Part shown: in pieces, positions 59,279 to 64,000 of the stretch
Position numbering within the stretch: position 1 is the first letter of the stretch
Layout: the number at the start of each line of letters is the position of its first letter
The notes under the pieces: model-generated
The model's input: the letters and a program-made list of their open reading frames with translations, nothing else
Databases searched by the model: none
Told to the model about the DNA's origin: nothing
Program-made: the position numbers and the translations under genes
From: Gyrodactylus bullatarudis
Lineage: Eukaryota; Platyhelminthes; Monogenea; Gyrodactylidea; Gyrodactylidae
Reading direction: 5' to 3'
NCBI GenBank assembly: GCA_012064415.1
Contig: SSNU01000358.1
Coordinates: forward strand, 62,001-126,000
Length of the DNA: 64,000 nt

Positions 59279-59621
59279 TATATTAACATATCAAAATTTA
59301 TTTCTTTAATAATAATATTAAATAAATGTATGTATTTTTCAAATCAAAATTAAACTTTTTTGATAATGCAAACGAAATAAAATTTTATTTCCTTCCAGTG
59401 TATCATATTTTTGAGTTAATAAATCGGATATTCAACAACTAACAAATTTTTTAAATTCACTGATAATTTATTAATTTAGTCAAATCGGGTACTTACTTCT
59501 AAGTAATTAGAAAGAAGAAAAAAATTATAAAAAATATTCAAAATTAAAACAAATTTATAAAATCATTATTTTGTACTGATTTTCTTCTCCATAAATCCTC
59601 GTAAGCTTTTTCTGTTAATTT
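59279..59621. other. Intergenic between R3HCC1L-like and light ferritin
   Basis: It contains the 3' end of the upstream gene (AATAAA at 59321) and, at the right, the presumed promoter and 5' UTR of the ferritin gene. No iron-responsive-element loop (CAGTG) was seen. Confidence 0.4.
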
Positions 59622-60267
59622 ATGTTATTTTTTGAAATGAATTTATCATCAATATTTTTAGTGATTTTTCTCGCCCTAAGTTTTCACAAAATTTCCAATG
59701 GAGCTGTCCCGGAACACTCGGGACTCACGGATGAATGGCATCTTTTGAATTATCTGAATGCTTTTCATAATCACTCTTACAACCTTAAGGCATTGGTTAG
59801 TGATTTCCTGACAAAATTTTTCTAGGCCCTTTCCTTCAAGGATAGATACGTCAATATGTATGGATTCGCAAGATACTTTGAAAAATTATCAGAGAAAAAC
59901 TACTTGATTGCAAGAAAATTTGAAGACTTTCTCATCAAAAGGAATCGTGAAATATTTCTTTCCGATTTAACCATCGTAACTGTGTTTAAACATGCCAATA
60001 TCTCCGATCATAAGACAGAGGAAAAGATTAATCTAATTCTCAGTATGGAAAGTCAACTCTTTCACGATTTGAAGCAGAACAATCTTCAAAAACATCATGT
60101 AAGTAGACTCTTTTTAAAAATTGACTTAGACGCTACATTTTCTAATGAAAATAATGACTGAAAAATTGTCAGATGTTTACAATCTTAGAATGCTTCTCGC
60201 TCAATACACCAGGATGAATTCAACTGTCGGCCTATTTCTCATGGACCAGACTCTCATGAAGCAATAA
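59622..60267 (+). CDS. Secreted ferritin subunit, light-chain type
   Basis: Exons 59622-59795, 59826-60098 and 60130-60267, in phase 0, with introns of only 30 nt (GTTAGT...TTCTAG) and 31 nt (GTAAGT...CTTAG). 194 residues from the first ATG, or 189 from the in-frame ATG at 59637, which gives a better signal peptide (MNLSSIFLVIFLALSFHK). Ferritin helices are recognisable: YNLKALALSF, VNMYGFARYFEKLSEKNY and TEKLSDVYNLRMLLAQY, and the C-terminal GLFLMDQTL. Ferroxidase ligands are missing: positions equivalent to E27, E62 and H65 align to F, N and I. It should therefore serve core nucleation and co-assemble with a heavy-type subunit. It converges on the heavy-type gene. The stop codon lies inside an AATAAA (60263-60268), with another at 60319-60324. 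Confidence 0.85.
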
Positions 60268-60337
60268 AACAACATTTGATTACAATAATTAAACAAGTTC
60301 AAGGAGAAAATTATTAAAAATAAAAATTTGCAATAGT

Positions 60338-60343
60338 TTTATT
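60338..60343 (-). terminator. Poly(A) signal of the heavy ferritin
   Basis: AATAAA on the minus strand, 25 bases past the stop at 60368. The plus-strand light ferritin has its own AATAAA at 60319-60324, so the two 3' ends interlock. Confidence 0.6.
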
Positions 60344-60367
60344 TTTGCTTGTCAATGTTGTGTTCTA

Positions 60368-60960
60368 CTATTCCTTTGACTCCAATAATTCCTTGTCTAG
60401 AAGGAATTCCAGGATTTTATCGTCACCATTTTTGAGACGACGCATGAGTGTATTGAGGCGATATTCCGACTCAACTTGTTCTTCGATAAACCCATCTAAG
60501 AAGTGGACATACTAAAGAAAAGATATTAGGAAATTTAATCATTTACAAAGTGGTCCTTTTTCACGTTTTCATAGTGGTCACTAAGTTCAAGAATGGACTG
60601 TGAGTTCATTTTTTCCACTTTCAAGGCACATTCAAGACCGGAATAGCCACTATTAGTTTGGCTAAGCTTATCAAAACAAGGGACCCCTTCTAGGTTGACA
60701 TTTTTAAAATCAACAGTCTCGCCAGCCTTTATCATAAACTCGGTTATCTTTTCGGCATGTTTTCGTTCCTCTTCAGCTTCTGACCTGAAAAACTTGGCAA
60801 ATCCCAAGAGGGCTACATCAGGTTTGCTGAAATGATTTGCCAATTGATCATAGTAATAGGCTGCACGATACTCCCTGTTCACCTGATCATTGAGACTGGG
60901 CCCATTGGCCTTAGTCTTTAGGAGGAATAATGTGAAAACTAATATCAATGCAATCTTCAT
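60368..60960 (-). CDS. Secreted ferritin subunit, heavy-chain type
   Basis: Exons 60960-60547 and 60511-60368 joined over a 35-nt intron (GTAAAT...CTTTAG) give 185 residues. A signal peptide (MKIALILVFTLFLLKTKANG) implies secretion or ER/Golgi storage, as for arthropod ferritins. The ferroxidase centre is complete by alignment: E and Y in NREYRAAYYY (E27, Y34), E and H in EEERKHAEK (E62, H65), E in LKVEK (E107) and Q in FIEEQV (Q141). Thus it oxidises Fe(II) and drives mineral loading. C-terminal helix: KILEFLLDKELLESKE. No IRE-type CAGTG loop was seen in the 150 bases upstream of the start. It is tail to tail with the light-type gene, about 100 bases between stops. Confidence 0.93.
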
Positions 60961-61675
60961 GATAAAATAGAATTTTTTCTATTGAAATCGCTCTTGTTTT
61001 CATACTGTCTTTATGAGTGTAACTAAATTTCTGTTGATAACCAATGAAATCAACAGCCAGAAAAATGTATGAAACTTTTCATTGTTTTTTTGCTTTTCAA
61101 CCGAAAACAATTTCAACTTTTGATGCCTTACTAGCTAACATTTTTTCTTTCTCGCTTTAATAAAATAAAAATACAAAGGGGTGAGATTATTTTAGCATTT
61201 CTGTTTTGTTTTTTTTTCAGTATGAATTCATCAAACCGAATTCGTTCTATTTCTATCAGTTTTTTGTAAAGTATGAGATACAGATAAGTTTGACCTAATT
61301 ATTTCTAAAAGAAATATGGCGAATGATGAAAATATTCACTTTTAGTTCACATGCTTGACGACGACAATAGAAAGTTGAAAATTTAACAAGTCAAATCTAT
61401 ACTTTTAATTTCTACATCCTCCCCTCTTCTACATTTTCAAGCTTATCCTAAAGTCCTGACAATGTTTCTGACTCAGATTAAATTTTGTTTTAAATTTAAA
61501 GCAGTTTTCTAATGATCATGAAAATCGTGTCATATCATTTAAGGATACAGTAGTAACATTTTGATTTGTTCCAATAGTTGTCTTGTCCCCACGACTTTGA
61601 CGAAAGACCAGATTATTCCGGAGATAAATGAGGTTGTCAGCCATTTGAATGATCCAAAAGTAAAATATCGCTTCT
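60961..61675. other. Upstream region of the heavy ferritin
   Basis: This is presumed promoter and 5' UTR for the minus-strand ferritin, followed by AT-rich sequence with no recognised feature. Confidence 0.4.
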
Positions 61676-62360
61676 AGAGCTAGTTGACATGAAGATGAGA
61701 ATTTATATTTTTAACAAAGAACTCGATATTTTTCTTCGGAAATTATTTTTCGAATTCTATATTGAAATAAGCCAATAAGTTGTGAAAATTAAGAAAAATT
61801 TTCTGAAAAATTTAATCCGACCAAAATTATACCTTTTTTCGAATTTCGAAAATCCACCAAATTTTCCACTTTTGAGCTCAAATTTTTTTATCGATTTCAA
61901 AGATTAGAAACAGTTCTGTGCTGATATTTGGGACCAAAATTAGACAAAGAATTCGAATTGTGCTGTGAAGGAAGAAAGGAATCTACTGTTTTCAAGTAAG
62001 AGTTAAACTTTTAAATTTTGGATCAATCGCCTTCGTGATAATCAACAAATATAATTGGTTCGATTTCCCACAATAATGAAGAATTTCTGTAGCTAAATTC
62101 GAATTCTTTGTCTAATATCAGCACAGAACTGCTTCTAATCTTTGAAATCGATAAAAAATTTTGAGCTCAAAAGTGGAAATTTGGTAGATTTTCGAAATTC
62201 GTAAAAAGGCCTAATTTTAGTCAGAAATTTTTTAAAATTTCCACAACTTATTGGCTTATTTCATTATGGAATTAGAAAAATAATTTTTCCTGACTTTTCG
62301 AAGAAAAATATTGAGTTTTTTGTGAAAAAGGTGAATTCTCATCTTCATGTCAATTAGGTT
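61676..62360. mobile_element. Long foldback palindrome (about 685 bp)
   Basis: The left end, GCTAGTTGACATGAAGATGA, faces an inverted right end (GAATTCTCATCTTCATGTCAAT). The halves are inverted copies (AGAAACAGTTCTGTGCTGAT against ATCAGCACAGAACTGCTTCT; CCACTTTTGAGCTC against GAGCTCAAAAGTGG). The centre is near 62020. It is non-coding and the best-preserved member of the TGACATGAAGATGAGAATT subfamily. Confidence 0.8.
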
Positions 62361-62601
62361 TATCTTGACTAGTATTTATTACTAATGAAATTGAAACTAG
62401 CTTTACATTTTCTAGGTATGAAGGACAAAGAGAGTAGAGAGAAATAATGATTAAGCTACTGAAAAAAGTATTTGGTATAAAAAATATATATTTTTTACTC
62501 GTGAGATATTATCAAGTATAGAATTACAATAGAAATATTTTCAAAATGAATCCTTTCCGTGATGCTGAGTAAAAATTTTCTTCTATTCCATGGAGACATG
62601 T

Positions 62602-62607
62602 TTTATT
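62602..62607 (-). terminator. Poly(A) signal of the EGF-repeat gene
   Basis: AATAAA on the minus strand, two bases after the TAA stop at 62609-62611. Confidence 0.5.
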
Positions 62608-62608
62608 G

Positions 62609-64000
62609 TTAGTAACAAAGGCTTTTAGGATGCTTCTCCAAGTCAACAGCAGGGTTTTCTCCCTTGAGAAAGGTGTCAAAGCCCCTACTAGGCTCACTGG
62701 GATTCTTTCCAGGGAGACTGAGAAAGTTGTGATCAAGCAATAAACAAGATTGATAGTCATTAAACTTTATGAGGCCGTGACAAGACTCATTCATTGTCAA
62801 GTTTATCAAGGAAAAATCTTTTTTCATTTTTTCTGGACTCTGGTAGATAATCTCGGTTGAGTTTCGCTTCTTTTGTATATGATAACTTTCAGTATTCTTA
62901 TCTATGGGGTTATATTTTCCCTTGGAAATGTCGTTGAAATACCGTGGACTTGTTGAAATCATTTGAATCGTCGAATTATTCGGATGAATTTGAGTCTCAT
63001 GGAGAATCTTTTGGTGCGCACGATTCTTACGAATTTTCTTCACCAATATATACAACAGGATAATAACTAAGGATATTGCCAATATAGGCAAAGTTAAGGA
63101 TAGGAAAAAGGTTACGTAATAGACAAGTCTTGAAGTATGATCTTCAGGGGATATTTGGTAGGCTTGCACATCATCGCTATTAGGGCTGTTGCTCTTTTTA
63201 ATAAATTCACAATTATTTCCGTAAAATGGCTCAAGACATTGACAAGAATACGAGCCGGGGAGATCACGACAGCTGCCGCCATTTCGGCAAATTCCATCGA
63301 CCATGCATTCATTCAAGTTTTCTGCACACTGTGCGCCATACCAGCCAGTTGGACACTCGCATGTAAACTTTTTGGCATTCTCTATACACCGGCCGCCATT
63401 TTGACAATCCAATTGATCACAAGTTTCAATCGGTGTTTGGCATATTGTACCTGTATAGCCGGGCGGACAAATACACTTTTGACCCTTTTCTGTATTGACA
63501 CAGAGACCGTCTATAATTAAAATAAGGGAATGAGAAAGGTATTATTTCTAGTTGTAAGCAACATAAACGAATTTATTTTCTCATATTTACTTATAAGTAG
63601 TATAAATATGTTTAGAAACTAACTATTTAAGCAAGGGTTGGTTGGTAAACAATAGTCCTTAAGGACTTCACAATTCCTTCCACTTCGACCATCCTCACAT
63701 TCACAAATGAATTCATGGTTATCCCTGGTTAAGGATTTCTTAACATCAAAGCTTTGAATTGGTTGGCATACTGAATTAGCTCCTTGACATGGCTTATCCT
63801 CACATTTCCTATGATGAAACTCACAAAACTGACCATAGTAACCATCAAAGCATTCACAGCTGCCAGTATGAAACTAGAAAAGAAAATATTTCAAAATCAA
63901 CTCAAAATTCAATTCAAATAACAAATTACCTGGCAGGCACCACGATTGGAACAGCCATGGTATTTACAGTTCCTCAACTTCATTTCACAATGATTTCCAT
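62609..64000 (-). CDS. EGF-repeat single-pass membrane protein, Notch-ligand-like (C-terminal part)
   Basis: Exons 64000-63930 (runs off the window), 63873-63624 and 63510-62609, with in-phase introns of 56 and 113 nt. Five EGF-type repeats are visible in order: one ending GSCECFDGYYGQFCE; CEDKPCQGANSVC, with an insert before FICECEDGRSGRNC; CLPTNPCLNNGLC then CICPPGYTGTIC; CQNGGRCIENAKKF then CECPTGWYGAQC; and CRNGGSCRDLPGSYSCQC. A transmembrane segment follows (FFLSLTLPILAISLVIILLY), then KKIRKNR and a cytoplasmic tail of about 135 residues ending SLCY. Domain order fits the 3' half of a Delta-type Notch ligand, but the DSL domain, if present, is beyond the window, and the tail has no motif I can name. 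Another EGF receptor family is possible. Confidence 0.75.

Overview
The window is animal nuclear DNA, very AT-rich, with spliced genes (GT-AG introns), AATAAA poly(A) signals and a heavy load of DNA transposons, MITEs, SINE-like units and Penelope-like retroelement debris. A Lim3/Lhx3-4 gene, paired secreted heavy- and light-type ferritins, a CPED1-like esterase and an EGF-repeat (Notch-ligand-like) membrane protein point to an arthropod. The base composition and repeat style suggest a copepod such as a sea louse; that last step is inference.

Layout. 1-35.7 kb holds no recognisable host gene. It is a graveyard of mobile DNA: Penelope-like (GIY-YIG) fragments at 2.0-2.3, 7.4-7.8 and 31.1-31.7 kb, piggyBac-type MITEs with TTAA target sites at 10.2, 10.4 and 29.2 kb, Tc1-type TIR elements at 23.3 and 23.7-24.5 kb, and long foldback palindromes at 24.7-25.4 and 33.0-33.6 kb. 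Two complete type I hammerhead ribozyme motifs lie here, at 4.5 kb (minus) and 19.5 kb (plus). Both sit near the middle of inverted repeats, and the second is next to a tRNA-like B box. From 35.7 to 43.3 kb (minus) is a six-exon Lim3 gene of 513 codons. 44.4-46.5 kb is repeats, including a tRNA-headed SINE inside a repeat whose uninterrupted copy is at 19.3 kb. 49.4-52.1 kb (minus) is the 3' part of a CPED1-like gene with a foldback transposon in one intron. Upstream of it, 52.46-54.00 kb is an intact Tc1-like transposon with 214-bp inverted repeats.

The last 8 kb is gene-dense: NKAPD1 (minus), an R3HCC1L-like gene (plus, divergent from it), a light-type ferritin (plus) and a heavy-type ferritin (minus) that converge, then the C-terminal half of an EGF-repeat receptor or ligand (minus) running off the right edge. 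Several introns here are extremely short (30, 31, 35 and 38 nt).

The two ferritins probably co-assemble in the secretory pathway, as arthropod secreted ferritins do: one has every ferroxidase ligand and the other has lost those that could be aligned. The most interesting unexplained signal is the set of hammerhead ribozymes in palindromic or SINE-like mobile units beside Penelope-like debris.
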